Source: Persicirhabdus sediminis
GTDB taxonomy: Bacteria; Verrucomicrobiota; Verrucomicrobiia; Verrucomicrobiales; Akkermansiaceae
Length of the DNA: 64,000 bases
Assembly: GCF_016595495.1 (NCBI RefSeq)
Contig: NZ_JAENIM010000037.1
Span: 1 to 64,000, forward strand
Direction: 5' to 3'
Shown: piece after piece, positions 26,151 through 35,823 of the stretch
Layout of the letters: each line of letters begins with the position of its first letter
How positions within the stretch are numbered: the stretch's first letter is position 1
Position numbers and translations under genes: made by a program
The notes under the pieces: generated by a model
What the model saw: the letters and a program-made list of their open reading frames with translations, nothing else
The model's database searches: none
Told to the model about the DNA's origin: nothing

Positions 26151-28502
26151 CTACTCAGCAGTGCTGAACAGGCGGTTTTTGACGTCTGGGAAGAGCTCGA
26201 ATAGAGCTGACTGATAGTCTTCTGGTTTGGCGAGTTTGATAGGTTCGCCTTGGTCGCTGAGCGATTTTAATACCATCTGCTGAGGGACTTCAGCTTCCCA
26301 CGGGCGAGCCCAAGTGAAGGTGGCTAACAAGTCACCGCGGCGCAATGCCATGCTCTCACCGCTACGGCCAGCGTAGGCGGTAGTCATGACTGCTGACACT
26401 TCACCATTTTCTTCTAGCAGCGACCTGCCCGCCATCAGCTGGCGCCACTCAGATGGATAACCTAACGCGTCTGCTAGTGACGGCATGACGTCGAGATGGC
26501 TGGCGGTGAGCTGGCTAGGTCCACGGCCCATAGAGGCGGGCCACTTGATGAGAATAGGTACGGCGGTTTGCTCTGGCTGGAGCGACGAGCAATGGAACCA
26601 GCTACCGTGTTCTTGAAATTCTTCGCCGTGGTCGCCGGTGATGATGATGATGCTGTCGTCGTAGCGACCTTCTTGCTTGAGAAAGTTAGTGAATTCCTCA
26701 ATCTGGTGGTCGACCCACGCGGCGGCATTGAGGTAGCGGTTACGCACCCGCTGGACAGCTTGTTCATTTGGCCTCACTGGGAACCTAACGGTGGTGTCGT
26801 ATTCTTTGTATGGTGGATCAAAATCGCGATGCCAGTAGTAATTGTAATGCGGCGAATCTAACCCGAGGAAATAAAACCCACCGCCAGCTGGACGCTCAGC
26901 GATGGATGATTGCATTTCTTCAAAGCACCACTGCTCGCGAGCTGGAATACCAATGCTAGAAAATTCATCAGCGCCGTCGACGTGGCGAAGGAAATCTACC
27001 AGCTGAGTGCCAGTGCCAAAGTTGAGCATGCCAAAATCTTTATAAGAGAGGTCACAAACGGCGCGCACTTCCATGTGGTAGCCAGAGTTTTTCAGCGCCT
27101 GCAACATGGGTGCGCCAAGGAATGTCTCACGGTCTTCGATAGATTCTAAAGTGGAGCGCCAGAAAACAGGCACTTGGCTGTGGAAAAAGCTGAACCAAGA
27201 TAGATGCGTGGCGTTAGATGCGGCCCACGTGCGCTCTAGCTGTTGGGCTTCATTTTGTTTGAACTGGCTAAGGAATGGTGTGGTTTTCTCATCAATGGCA
27301 TCAGCGCGCAAACTCTCCACCATGAGAATGATGATGTCTGGTTTCTTTTCTAGCTGGTGAGAAATGGCCTGTGGCTGCGGGGCGATAAACACAGGTGTCA
27401 GCTCGGTGAGTCCGTCGCGCGGGTTGACCAAGCTGAGGCCGAGGCCAAAAACTTCGCGCTCGGACTGCCAAGCCACCACATCTTTCCATAGCGCGCCTAC
27501 TCCCTGCTCGACGATGACAAATAACCAGCAAGTAAAGCCGATGACAAAGGCGCGGCCGAGTGACATTTTCATGCTGAACTTTTTCGAGATCAGCCATGCT
27601 GCTAGAACGAGCAGACCGGCACCACCAACGACAGCTAACATGGACAGATAGACCGTCAGGTTGCTCACTTCAATGCCTCCAGCTGCGAGCTCAACGGCGA
27701 GGTCAAAATTCCCTGAAGCGGTGAGTCCGTTAAGCAGCTCGATGAGCGAGCGCCCCCACATCATGCCTAGCAGCTGGTCGGCAATGACGAGAAATGGCAC
27801 CAGCCCAACAAATGCCCAAACGATCCAGCGCAGGTGGATGGGTGATGCGCGCAGCACCAGCTCCATGAGCACGTAGAAAAAACAAACGAATACTGCCTGG
27901 GTAAAACAACGCCCTAGCATGGCGCTAGCCACTTCGGTAGCGGTGCCCTGCAGCAGCCAGATAGAGAAAAAGTTATTGGTCAGCAAAGCTAACAAAAGGA
28001 GGGCAAAAAACATGCCATTCCAAGCGCGGCATTCGCGCAGCCAATCTTTGAAGTTAGTCCAGCTAGGCCAGCTGAGGTTTTGGCTACCTCGAGATTTTTT
28101 TCCCATCAATGCAGCAAGCACGGAGACGGCGACGAGACCAAACATGCTGAGCCAGAGAATCCCGCTAGAGGGGATTTTTTCTGCGTAACATAGCCAGATA
28201 TATGGTGCCCAGACGGCCATGAATCCGGCGATGATTTTCCAGCCAGCTGAGCTCGCGCCAGCTAGCCAGCTTGTAAAACGCATCCAGTAGCCACCGATGA
28301 TCATGCCGAGCACACAGAAGAGCGTGAGCGAAATCAGATTGTAGGCAAAATTCCCTGGCCCAAAGCGCAGCGGGATTTGATTAACGGTCCAGGCTTGGTG
28401 GTACGGCAGCGACATCGCGGCGGCGCCAAGCAGCCATGCCAGCGTGTGCAGTAGGTGGAATTGCCAGCTGCGATTCGTGCGGTTGTCTGCTTCAGTTTGC
28501 AT
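26151..28502 (-). CDS. YejM/PbgA-like membrane protein with sulfatase-fold domain
   Basis: The 783-residue protein has about six to eight membrane helices in the first 330 residues, then a periplasmic alkaline-phosphatase/sulfatase-fold domain. That domain begins 'KPDIIILMVESLRADA' and continues with 'AASNATHLSWFSFFHSQ', where a threonine sits at the usual nucleophile position, and 'IIIITGDHGEEFQEHG'. The layout matches YejM/PbgA and LTA-synthase-type proteins, not secreted sulfatases. YejM controls LPS synthesis in E. coli. Whether this one is catalytic, transferring a head group, or regulatory is open. Its ATG follows the T-run of the def terminator directly. Confidence 0.8.
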   Translation of the reverse strand: MQTEADNRTNRSWQFHLLHTLAWLLGAAAMSLPYHQAWTVNQIPLRFGPGNFAYNLISLTLFCVLGMIIGGYWMRFTSWLAGASSAGWKIIAGFMAVWAPYIWLCYAEKIPSSGILWLSMFGLVAVSVLAALMGKKSRGSQNLSWPSWTNFKDWLRECRAWNGMFFALLLLALLTNNFFSIWLLQGTATEVASAMLGRCFTQAVFVCFFYVLMELVLRASPIHLRWIVWAFVGLVPFLVIADQLLGMMWGRSLIELLNGLTASGNFDLAVELAAGGIEVSNLTVYLSMLAVVGGAGLLVLAAWLISKKFSMKMSLGRAFVIGFTCWLFVIVEQGVGALWKDVVAWQSEREVFGLGLSLVNPRDGLTELTPVFIAPQPQAISHQLEKKPDIIILMVESLRADAIDEKTTPFLSQFKQNEAQQLERTWAASNATHLSWFSFFHSQVPVFWRSTLESIEDRETFLGAPMLQALKNSGYHMEVRAVCDLSYKDFGMLNFGTGTQLVDFLRHVDGADEFSSIGIPAREQWCFEEMQSSIAERPAGGGFYFLGLDSPHYNYYWHRDFDPPYKEYDTTVRFPVRPNEQAVQRVRNRYLNAAAWVDHQIEEFTNFLKQEGRYDDSIIIITGDHGEEFQEHGSWFHCSSLQPEQTAVPILIKWPASMGRGPSQLTASHLDVMPSLADALGYPSEWRQLMAGRSLLEENGEVSAVMTTAYAGRSGESMALRRGDLLATFTWARPWEAEVPQQMVLKSLSDQGEPIKLAKPEDYQSALFELFPDVKNRLFSTAE

Positions 28503-28537
28503 AAAAAAAATCTCGCTCCCAAATAGATGAGAGCGAG
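28503..28537 (-). terminator. Terminator of the tonB-exbB-exbD-def operon
   Basis: On the minus strand CTCGCTC pairs with GAGCGAG, followed by a run of eight T residues. The T-run abuts the ATG of the next gene (28500-28502), leaving no room for a separate leader. Confidence 0.8.
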
Positions 28538-28589
28538 TTCAGATATACTTAAAACCCAGCGGTTTCAAGTTTTTCAAAAAATTAGATTC

Positions 28590-29153
28590 TTAGCGACGGC
28601 GGCGTCCTTGGTTCGCCATGATGCGCTTGAGCTTGCGGCGCACGGACACTTTGGCCGCTGAGCTGAGGCGATCGATGAAGAGGATGCCGTCGAGGTGATC
28701 GGTCTCGTGCTGGAGCGCGCGAGCGAGCAGCCCGTCGGTTTCTAGCTCGATGACGGAGCCATCTAGCTGCGGCAGCTTGGCTTTCACCACGCTTGGGCGG
28801 TTGACATCAGCATTGATGTCTTGGATGCTCAGGCAGCCTTCGGTGGAGCGCTCTTTAGGGTCGAGCAATTCCAGCTCTGGGTTGATGAATACCAATGGCA
28901 TGATGTCAGCCATTTTGGCATCTTCGCCATTCACTTTGAGAAAACTAACACATTCTGGATCATGTGATGTATCAATGACAGCCATGCGGATATCGCGGCC
29001 AATCTGCGGCGCAGCTAGACCAACACCCTCAGCATCATTCATGGTCTCAATCATATCTTGAGCCAATTTCTGAATTTCCTCATTCACCTGAGTGACAGGC
29101 GTGCACTTTTTGCGCAGCACTGGGTCGCCGTATTGTACAATATCCAAAACCAT
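28590..29153 (-). CDS. def: Peptide deformylase
   Basis: The 187-residue enzyme removes the formyl group from new N-termini. All three family motifs are present: GVGLAAPQIG (from residue 43), EGCLS with metal ligand Cys107, and HETDH with His149, Glu150 and His153. The length is normal. It starts 25 bases after exbD on the same strand and is probably co-transcribed with the Ton genes. Confidence 0.97.
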   Translation of the reverse strand: MVLDIVQYGDPVLRKKCTPVTQVNEEIQKLAQDMIETMNDAEGVGLAAPQIGRDIRMAVIDTSHDPECVSFLKVNGEDAKMADIMPLVFINPELELLDPKERSTEGCLSIQDINADVNRPSVVKAKLPQLDGSVIELETDGLLARALQHETDHLDGILFIDRLSSAAKVSVRRKLKRIMANQGRRRR

Positions 29154-29178
29154 AATCTGTATTTTCTATGCAATAAAT

Positions 29179-29604
29179 TTACCCCTTAGAACCAGGGACT
29201 TTCGCGTGATGATGAACGTCCTTAACTTGAAACCCAGCTTTGGTCAATGCATCCCATACGGTAACCATGCTCTGCCACGAGGCATTTTTGTCTGGTTTCA
29301 CCTCGAGCTTGCGATCTGGGTTTTGTTTGCGGAATGTTTTCAGGAAGTCCAATAAAAACCCTTCAGGAATGCGCGTCGCCTCCAGCGACATCTCGCCGGT
29401 GGCTGAAATTGACAGCACGGCAGCTGGCTGGACGAGCTTTTGCGTCTGCATCTCCTGAGTCAGCGCGAGGTTCACGTCGAGCACATCGCGCTTCTTTTTA
29501 AACTGCGTGGAGACCACAAAATAGACCAGCAGGATCACCAAAATATCGATCAACGATACAATGGGAATGGCGGTCTGTTTGCGTTGTGGGCGGTAGAATT
29601 CCAT
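29179..29604 (-). CDS. exbD: ExbD/TolR-family biopolymer transport protein
   Basis: The 141-residue protein has a short cytoplasmic tail, one membrane helix ('PIVSLIDILVILLVYFVVSTQF') with the conserved aspartate needed for proton use, and a periplasmic domain. It forms the Ton motor with ExbB. It lies between exbB (14-base gap) and def. Confidence 0.92.
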   Translation of the reverse strand: MEFYRPQRKQTAIPIVSLIDILVILLVYFVVSTQFKKKRDVLDVNLALTQEMQTQKLVQPAAVLSISATGEMSLEATRIPEGFLLDFLKTFRKQNPDRKLEVKPDKNASWQSMVTVWDALTKAGFQVKDVHHHAKVPGSKG

Positions 29605-29618
29605 CGTTCCAGCTGGGT

Positions 29619-30338
29619 TTATTTTCTAGCCTTTTTAGCTGGCTTGCTAGCTTTGCTCGGCTGAGCTGGCTGGCTTTCGCGAGCTGAGGAAATGGACAAG
29701 ACCACCTTGCTCATGAGCACTTCCATGCGCGCGGTCATGGTCTCGATTTTGCGCGAAAAATGGCTCTGCGCAATGACGGTAGGCACGGCAACCACCAATC
29801 CAGCTACGGTGGTATTGAGCGCCATGGAAATCCCGTGAGCAATCTCAGCGTGATCTGCATCTGGGCCGATGCGGGCAAATACAAAAATCAATCCGCTCAC
29901 TGTGCCCAGCAGGCCGAGCAGTGGCGCGATAGTGATGATGACATCAAAGATAGGCATGCCAGCATTCATCTTCACCACCTCTTCGCGGGCGGCTGACTGG
30001 ATGGCTGTCTTCGCTTCATCTTGGCCACGCTTGGCATTGTGTGAGGCTACAAAACATAGTCTCGCCAGCGCCGTATCACCTTGCTGGAACTCTGCCATCA
30101 GCTGGGCTTCGTTCTCCATCTTGTCACCAGCGTGAACGCGGTCGATCTGATGCGCCAAATGCTTCGGCATGATCAACGAATGCCCTAGAGTGACAAATTT
30201 GAAAACTGTCGCCGCAATGGTGACCAACAGGCAGCAGATAATCGCCACCATAAACCAACCACCTTGGTCGATAAATTGTTCCACTTTGGCAAAAGCCGAT
30301 AGCTCTGCTTCAGCTAGGATGAATGAATTTAGCATCAT
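29619..30338 (-). CDS. exbB: ExbB/TolQ/MotA-family proton channel protein
   Basis: The 239-residue protein has three membrane helices: near residues 30-50, then 'VIITIAPLLGLLGTVSGLIFVF' and 'MALNTTVAGLVVAVPTVIAQ'. The last two carry the conserved ExbB/TolQ pattern. It drives TonB with the proton gradient. The basic Lys/Ala-rich C-terminus is cytoplasmic. It is 12 bases downstream of the tonB-like gene. Confidence 0.94.
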   Translation of the reverse strand: MMLNSFILAEAELSAFAKVEQFIDQGGWFMVAIICCLLVTIAATVFKFVTLGHSLIMPKHLAHQIDRVHAGDKMENEAQLMAEFQQGDTALARLCFVASHNAKRGQDEAKTAIQSAAREEVVKMNAGMPIFDVIITIAPLLGLLGTVSGLIFVFARIGPDADHAEIAHGISMALNTTVAGLVVAVPTVIAQSHFSRKIETMTARMEVLMSKVVLSISSARESQPAQPSKASKPAKKARK

Positions 30339-30350
30339 GTTTTTTCTGGG

Positions 30351-31538
30351 TTAAAAATAGAAATTGTAAATCAGTTCGAGTGGTTCGCCATTGAGTTCTT
30401 TGGCGACTTCTCCCGTCATTTTGGGTAACTTTGCTTTTTTGATCGCTGAGTAGGTAAAAGCCTGCTGGATAGCACTTGCCCCAACGAGCTCAACTTCTTT
30501 AATGCCAGAGACCTTGCCGCGAGTATCAACGAGAAACCGCACCGATACTACTCCTGGGGCGATGAGGTCACGGTATTTCAGAGCATTCACTCTCCATGCC
30601 TTTTCAACTTCCCGGCTGATGGCAGCTTGGTATTTACCCAGCGCGGTACTATCCACATTTTGTGCTGCCACTCCTTGATTAGAAATATTGCCAATGATAC
30701 GGCTCTTCGTCTGCAACTCGCTAAACCCGTCACTTCCCGGTCTAGCTGGAACATTTGCGAAATTAGATTTAGCGATTGTTGGATCACCTTCCTTAACATT
30801 ATTGTCATCGTCAGGCACCTCTTTGCGGCGATCTTGCTCATCCTCGGGCGCATTGATTTTATCTGGCACCTGCACCAGTGAGTCGGCCCGATTGAATTCT
30901 TCCCGTTCGCTTGGCTTCACCCTATCCACAGCTTCATTGCCTTCTTGTGGTTTCGGCTGCATCGTCTCGTCCGCTAATACGGCGTGATCAAAAAAGTGAG
31001 GTTTATCTTTTGGAGGTTCTGGTGAATCAAGCTCAGTATTCAGTGGGCGCGGTGGTAAAGGTGGCCCCTTTTCATTAGACGGTTCTTTGCTAGTCGAGCC
31101 TAGCTTGACGTCACTATCGTAGAATTGGTCAAATTTTGTATCTTCCGAACCATCCACGCTAGGAACTGCAGGTTTGTCCTCTTCGCTTGGAGCCTCGCTA
31201 GCGGCCACGGTTTCCAGTTCACCTATTAAATCAGCAGGCTCCTCAAGCTCACCAACCTGCGATTCATCAGTTCTGACATGCTGTTTTTCAACTTTTTCCG
31301 GCTCTATGACCTCATCCAATTCGATAGGTGCGGGGACAAACTCTTGCCATGAAATAACCACTTCCGATGCCTTATTGAGCTCATCAGAATCATCAGCCGG
31401 CAGTTCCTTTGTATGTTTATCGTAGAAATACTCCAATACATTCAGCTTAATGCACAATAAGACAGCACAAGCCAGCAGCACATACACCGCGGCGGTGATG
31501 AGGAATGCTTGTTGTACTTTTCTTTGGTATAGAGTCAT
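30351..31538 (-). CDS. TonB-like energy transducer
   Basis: The 395-residue protein has one N-terminal membrane helix (about residues 12-32), a long Pro/Glu/Asp-rich span of about 230 residues and a C-terminal TonB-type domain ('GKYQAAISREVEKAWR', 'GVVSVRFLVDTRGKVSGIKEVE'). TonB links the ExbB-ExbD motor to outer-membrane receptors. The linker is unusually acidic, without the common Lys-Pro repeats. It is the first gene of the operon tonB-exbB-exbD-def. No TonB-dependent receptor lies in the window. Confidence 0.88.
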   Translation of the reverse strand: MTLYQRKVQQAFLITAAVYVLLACAVLLCIKLNVLEYFYDKHTKELPADDSDELNKASEVVISWQEFVPAPIELDEVIEPEKVEKQHVRTDESQVGELEEPADLIGELETVAASEAPSEEDKPAVPSVDGSEDTKFDQFYDSDVKLGSTSKEPSNEKGPPLPPRPLNTELDSPEPPKDKPHFFDHAVLADETMQPKPQEGNEAVDRVKPSEREEFNRADSLVQVPDKINAPEDEQDRRKEVPDDDNNVKEGDPTIAKSNFANVPARPGSDGFSELQTKSRIIGNISNQGVAAQNVDSTALGKYQAAISREVEKAWRVNALKYRDLIAPGVVSVRFLVDTRGKVSGIKEVELVGASAIQQAFTYSAIKKAKLPKMTGEVAKELNGEPLELIYNFYF

Positions 31539-31751
31539 ATGCCAGCTGGCGGGTCTATTGACTGCAGCAATCTGAACAGGGTCAGACAGCTTGGCAACCG
31601 TGAATCAGGTAATCTTGCAAAATTTGCGATGCTAGGGATTTCCTTGAAATATTAGCGATGCTACACTGGTACTTTACCGATAAATCTGTATAGCCAATTT
31701 CACCCCGCCAGATATATCTCTGGCTATCTTGTCCAATTTTTATACAAACCT

Positions 31752-33752
31752 ATGATGAAAACATCCCTTTGCGCCATCTACTCAGCGATCGCAGTGGTCC
31801 TCGCCGCCCCTACACTGTGCGCAGAAACACCCGCCATTTTTGTCGATAAATCGTCAGCTGGCTGGCACTACCTCCATATCACGGACGGTGGACCACCAGC
31901 TGGCAAAGATAACCGTAGATTCAACAATAATTGGTACGGGCAAACGGTGGCGAACTACCGCGGCAATAGCAATTACCCAGGGCCAAAATTCCAGCCAGAT
32001 GGCAAAGCACCATTTCACTACGGCGGCGTGGATGGGCTAAAAGGCGGAACCAAGCTGGAAGTGCCACCATCAGGCAAGCGCTTCACCTCGTATTTTCTCA
32101 AACCATTCGACGGCGGCAAAGAAGGGTCCGAGCACATTGCCATCGACATGCTGTGTGACGACGGGGCATTTATTTACCTCAATGGCGAACTCATCGCCCG
32201 CCACAATGTGACCGGGCAAGATAACTACAAAACTCTCGCTACTAGGTTTGGCGACGAAAAAAACTTCGTGCCCATCGAGCTGATTGGTGAGCCAAAAGTG
32301 CAGCCAGGAAAAAACCTGCTCGCCATTTCCCTACACAATAACAAAGCCACCAGCTCAGACCTCGGGTTTGACATCGTGCTCAGCAACCGCGAGGGCGACC
32401 AAGTCATCACCCCAACCATCAACCGTGGCCCGTACCTGCAAGCTGGCTCGCCCACCAGCGCCACCGTGCGCTGGCGCACTAACTTTGCTGGCTCCAGCGT
32501 AGTGAAATATGGCACCGCACCAGACCAACTCGACCAGCTAGCTGAGATCAAAGAACCCACTCGCGAGCACATTGTCACCATCAATGGCCTGCAGCCAGCA
32601 GTGCGCTATTTTTACACCGTCGAGAGCCGAGGTGGAGAAAATTTCATCAGCTCAGAAGCAAGCGTAAATGCCTATTTCCAAACTCACCCGCAAGCAGGCA
32701 GCAAAGTGGATACCCGCATCTGGGTGATTGGCGACAGCGGCACCACCTCCAAGCAGAAGATGGATGTATACAAATCCTACCTTCAACGCAGCGCTGGCCA
32801 GCATACTGATGCCTGGCTGATGCTCGGTGACAATGCCTACAACAAAGGCACCGATCAGGAATTCCAGCGCGCGGTATTTAATGCCTACCCAGAACTTCTG
32901 CAAAATACCTTCCTGTGGTCGTGCATTGGCAACCACGAAACCTACTCAGACGGTGGTAAAACCTACCTCAACGTACACACATTCCCCACTAAAGGAGAAA
33001 GTGGCGGCGTCGCTTCTGGGTCCGAGCTGTATTTTTCATTCGACCACGGCAACATCCACTTCATCAGCATCGACTCGCAAAGCAAAGAAAACTGGCAAGA
33101 CAAACCCGGCACCGGCGGCATGATCGACTGGCTAGAACAAGACCTGCAAGCTACCGATAAAGATTGGATCGTCGCCTTTTTCCACCACGGGCCGTATACC
33201 AAAGGATCACACGACTCAGACCGCGAGCCGCAGCACATTGCCATGCGCAACTACGTCACTCCGCTGCTAGAAAAATATGGCACCGACCTCGTGCTCTCAG
33301 GCCACAGCCATTGTTACGAGCGCTCCATGTTAGTCAATGGCCACCACAGCAAGATGGACCCGAGCATTGACTCCAAAAGCGCCACCTTCACCAAAGACAT
33401 GCTCGTAGATGCTGGCAACGGCAGCACGCTGGGCGGAGTCGACGCCGAGGGGAATTTCCTCAACGATGCCAGCAAGGGCAATGGTGCCTACCAAAAAGAA
33501 AACAATGGCGGCGACAAGGAAGTCAAAGGAACCGTCTACAGCATCGTTGGCGCCTCGGGCAAACTCTCCCGCTGGACTGACCGCAGTGATGACATCGTCA
33601 ACCCTAACCCGCACCCAGTGTTCATTGTAAACTTGCGTGTCATGGGCTCTATGATTATCGATGTCAAAAATAACCAACTGCATGCCCAATACATCGACGA
33701 GAAAAACCAAGTGCGAGATGATTTCACCATCGTCAAAAAAGGCCTCAAATAA
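31752..33752 (+). CDS. Secreted purple-acid-phosphatase-like metallophosphoesterase
   Basis: The 666-residue protein has a signal peptide, an N-terminal beta-sandwich of about 190 residues ('SGKRFTSYFLKPFDG', 'LCDDGAFIYLNGELIARHN'), and a fibronectin-III-like domain ('INRGPYLQAGSPTSATVRWRT') typical of purple acid phosphatases. A calcineurin-like phosphoesterase domain follows, with its metal motifs in order: GDSG, MLGDNAY, IGNHE, FFHHGPY and LSGHSHCYER. It probably releases phosphate from organic esters outside the cytoplasm. It is divergent from the tonB operon. Confidence 0.9.
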   Translation: MMKTSLCAIYSAIAVVLAAPTLCAETPAIFVDKSSAGWHYLHITDGGPPAGKDNRRFNNNWYGQTVANYRGNSNYPGPKFQPDGKAPFHYGGVDGLKGGTKLEVPPSGKRFTSYFLKPFDGGKEGSEHIAIDMLCDDGAFIYLNGELIARHNVTGQDNYKTLATRFGDEKNFVPIELIGEPKVQPGKNLLAISLHNNKATSSDLGFDIVLSNREGDQVITPTINRGPYLQAGSPTSATVRWRTNFAGSSVVKYGTAPDQLDQLAEIKEPTREHIVTINGLQPAVRYFYTVESRGGENFISSEASVNAYFQTHPQAGSKVDTRIWVIGDSGTTSKQKMDVYKSYLQRSAGQHTDAWLMLGDNAYNKGTDQEFQRAVFNAYPELLQNTFLWSCIGNHETYSDGGKTYLNVHTFPTKGESGGVASGSELYFSFDHGNIHFISIDSQSKENWQDKPGTGGMIDWLEQDLQATDKDWIVAFFHHGPYTKGSHDSDREPQHIAMRNYVTPLLEKYGTDLVLSGHSHCYERSMLVNGHHSKMDPSIDSKSATFTKDMLVDAGNGSTLGGVDAEGNFLNDASKGNGAYQKENNGGDKEVKGTVYSIVGASGKLSRWTDRSDDIVNPNPHPVFIVNLRVMGSMIIDVKNNQLHAQYIDEKNQVRDDFTIVKKGLK

Positions 33753-33776
33753 GTTCACCTCCAGCCAGCCCAGCGC

Positions 33777-34694
33777 ATGAAATCACTACTCGTTGAACAT
33801 AGCGCAGGGCAACGGCTCGACGCCTACCTAGTTGGATTCCTCACCGAACTGTCGCGGGCAAAAATTCAGTCATTGATCAAATCTGGAGACATCCAGCTCA
33901 ATGACGCCAAAACCAAACCCAAACAACTCATCACCCTCGGTGATCGCATTTCTATCAACATCCCCGAGGACAAACCGCGCCAGCTCGTCGCTCAAGACAT
34001 CCCGCTAGACGTCCTCTACGAAGACGAACACATCATCGTCATCAACAAAGCCGCTGGCATGGTGGTGCATCCAGCTGCCGGCAACGACGACGGCACGCTA
34101 GTCAACGCGCTACTATTTCACTGCGGCAGCCAGCTAGCTGAAGGCCAAGAAGAAGGTCGTCCCGGCATCGTCCACCGGCTAGACAAAGATACCTCGGGCG
34201 TGATGGTTTGCGCCAAATCCCAGCTGGCGCTTACCTCGCTGCTCGCCCAGTTTGCCGATCGCACCACCGCCAAGCGCTACCTAACCGTCGTGCAAGGCCA
34301 GCCCAACAAACCTGAAGACACGGTATTCACAAATATCGGCCGCCACCCAGTCAATCGACAAAAAATGGCAGTGGTCGACCCCGGCAGCGGCAAATCAGCC
34401 ATCACTGATTACCGCGTTCTCTACCACCACCCCAGCAATACCAGCTTGATCAAATGCGACCTGCATACCGGTCGCACCCACCAGATCCGCGTTCACATGT
34501 GCCACATCGGCACACCCATTCTCGGCGACCCCATCTACGCAAACATCAAACGCCAAGCAGTGAAAACCGGACGTCTCATGCTGCACGCATGGCAGCTGGA
34601 AATTGATCACCCAGAAACTAACATGCGCCTGCACTTTGAAGCCCCCGTGCCCGCCGAATACGATCGGTGGATCAAAGAAATCCAGCTGGACTAA
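33777..34694 (+). CDS. rluD: RluD-family rRNA pseudouridine synthase
   Basis: The 305-residue protein has an N-terminal S4 RNA-binding domain (about residues 1-75), then the catalytic domain with HRLDKDTSG containing catalytic Asp136. 'HTGRTHQIRVHM' is the later conserved segment. RluD modifies helix 69 of 23S rRNA. RluA/RluC relatives cannot be fully excluded, but the S4 domain and length favour RluD. The gene ends 26 bases before an intrinsic terminator. Confidence 0.9.
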   Translation: MKSLLVEHSAGQRLDAYLVGFLTELSRAKIQSLIKSGDIQLNDAKTKPKQLITLGDRISINIPEDKPRQLVAQDIPLDVLYEDEHIIVINKAAGMVVHPAAGNDDGTLVNALLFHCGSQLAEGQEEGRPGIVHRLDKDTSGVMVCAKSQLALTSLLAQFADRTTAKRYLTVVQGQPNKPEDTVFTNIGRHPVNRQKMAVVDPGSGKSAITDYRVLYHHPSNTSLIKCDLHTGRTHQIRVHMCHIGTPILGDPIYANIKRQAVKTGRLMLHAWQLEIDHPETNMRLHFEAPVPAEYDRWIKEIQLD

Positions 34695-34719
34695 CAAATA
34701 ATTTCAACCGAAAAAATAC

Positions 34720-34752
34720 AATCCACTTCCATCTGGGAGTGGATTTTTTTTG
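34720..34752 (+). terminator. rluD terminator (first copy of a duplicated sequence)
   Basis: ATCCACTTCC pairs with GGGAGTGGAT (10 bp with one G-U) around the loop ATCT, followed by eight T residues. The same hairpin, loop and T-run recur at 35743-35774, and similarity extends into GCTCAAG beyond both. Confidence 0.92.
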
Positions 34753-35085
34753 GCTCAAGAGCCAGCGCTGACTAGCTGATAGGCTCAGTGAAATGGGGCA
34801 ATATCAAACTTCATCTCTATATAAAATCACACTCATCCCCCCAAAAAACATGAGGCTAAGTACTTGATCACTAGACCAATCAAAAAGGTTAACTCTTAGT
34901 CGAAAGCTACTCTTTAGAATCATAGACAGACCAAGGTTAAACTGGTTCACTACTTCCACTTCTTAATATTTAAAGTTAAATTTCGCTCACAAAAACTCAC
35001 CCAAATCCTTCAATCCATAAAGAACTAGAAGACTGTCCTTTTAAAAATTGAAGATCCAATAACACCCACTAAAAAATACAATATT
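34753..35085. other. A/T-rich gap before a PEP-CTERM gene
   Basis: No gene or RNA is recognised. The sequence is richer in A/T and poorer in CAGCTG words than most gaps here. It presumably holds the promoter of the PEP-CTERM gene, but no convincing pair of boxes was found. Confidence 0.5.
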
Positions 35086-35718
35086 ATGAAAACAAAACTG
35101 CTAACATCCTTATTGTCACTAAGCTTTGCGATTTCAGCTAGCGCTGCGTGGACAACGATCGACAACTTACCTGGCGCCAGCGTTGATGGCACAAATGCCC
35201 AAACTAGTAGTTCTACAGACGTCGATACCAGCAACTTAATTGATGGTGGCACGGGCACCGGCGCTTCTGATAAATGGTACACCACAGCATTCGACTCAGC
35301 GGCACCTCCAGTGATCATCTTTGACCTCGGCGCAGATATCACCATGGATGCCTTTGCTGTATACGGCTACCACGGTAACCTAAATAATGGGGCGTCCAAT
35401 AACACAATCAGCTCATTCACGCTCGAATTTGCTACCGCTGCTGAAGGCTCGACTACATTTGGCCAAAGCTACAGCAAGATTGACGAAACCATTGACGCGA
35501 AATTTAAAAATAGTGAGTTTTACACCTCCGACTACGGTCAGGATATCACAGCTCGCTACATCAAAGTCACCATTACCGGCAACTTCGGAGGCGATATCGT
35601 TGGCTCTACTGAAATGAACATTAATGTCGTGGATACCGATGTCGTCCCTGAGCCAAGTGCTCTGACACTACTTGGACTTGGTGGCCTCGGCCTCGTTCTG
35701 CGCCGCCGCCGCGCATAA
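35086..35718 (+). CDS. PEP-CTERM surface protein with discoidin-like domain
   Basis: The 210-residue protein has an N-terminal signal peptide ('LLTSLLSLSFAISASAA') and ends in VPEP, a hydrophobic helix and RRRR, the PEP-CTERM sorting signal recognised by exosortase. The central region (DLGADITMDAFAVYGYHGN, then ITARYIKVTITGNFGG) has the look of an F5/8 type C (discoidin) carbohydrate-binding fold. It is expected to be exported and processed at the envelope. No exosortase is in this window. Near-identical terminators flank the gene. Confidence 0.85.
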   Translation: MKTKLLTSLLSLSFAISASAAWTTIDNLPGASVDGTNAQTSSSTDVDTSNLIDGGTGTGASDKWYTTAFDSAAPPVIIFDLGADITMDAFAVYGYHGNLNNGASNNTISSFTLEFATAAEGSTTFGQSYSKIDETIDAKFKNSEFYTSDYGQDITARYIKVTITGNFGGDIVGSTEMNINVVDTDVVPEPSALTLLGLGGLGLVLRRRRA

Positions 35719-35742
35719 TCTGCTTTCTGAGTAAAAACATAA

Positions 35743-35774
35743 ATCCACTTCCATCTGGGAGTGGATTTTTTTTG
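35743..35774 (+). terminator. Terminator after the PEP-CTERM gene (second copy)
   Basis: Same hairpin, loop and T-run as at 34720-34752. It lies 25 bases past the PEP-CTERM stop. Confidence 0.92.
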
Positions 35775-35823
35775 CTCAAGTTGCGGTTTCTTGCTACTGC
35801 TTCTGGGCATAGCCGCTACTACC

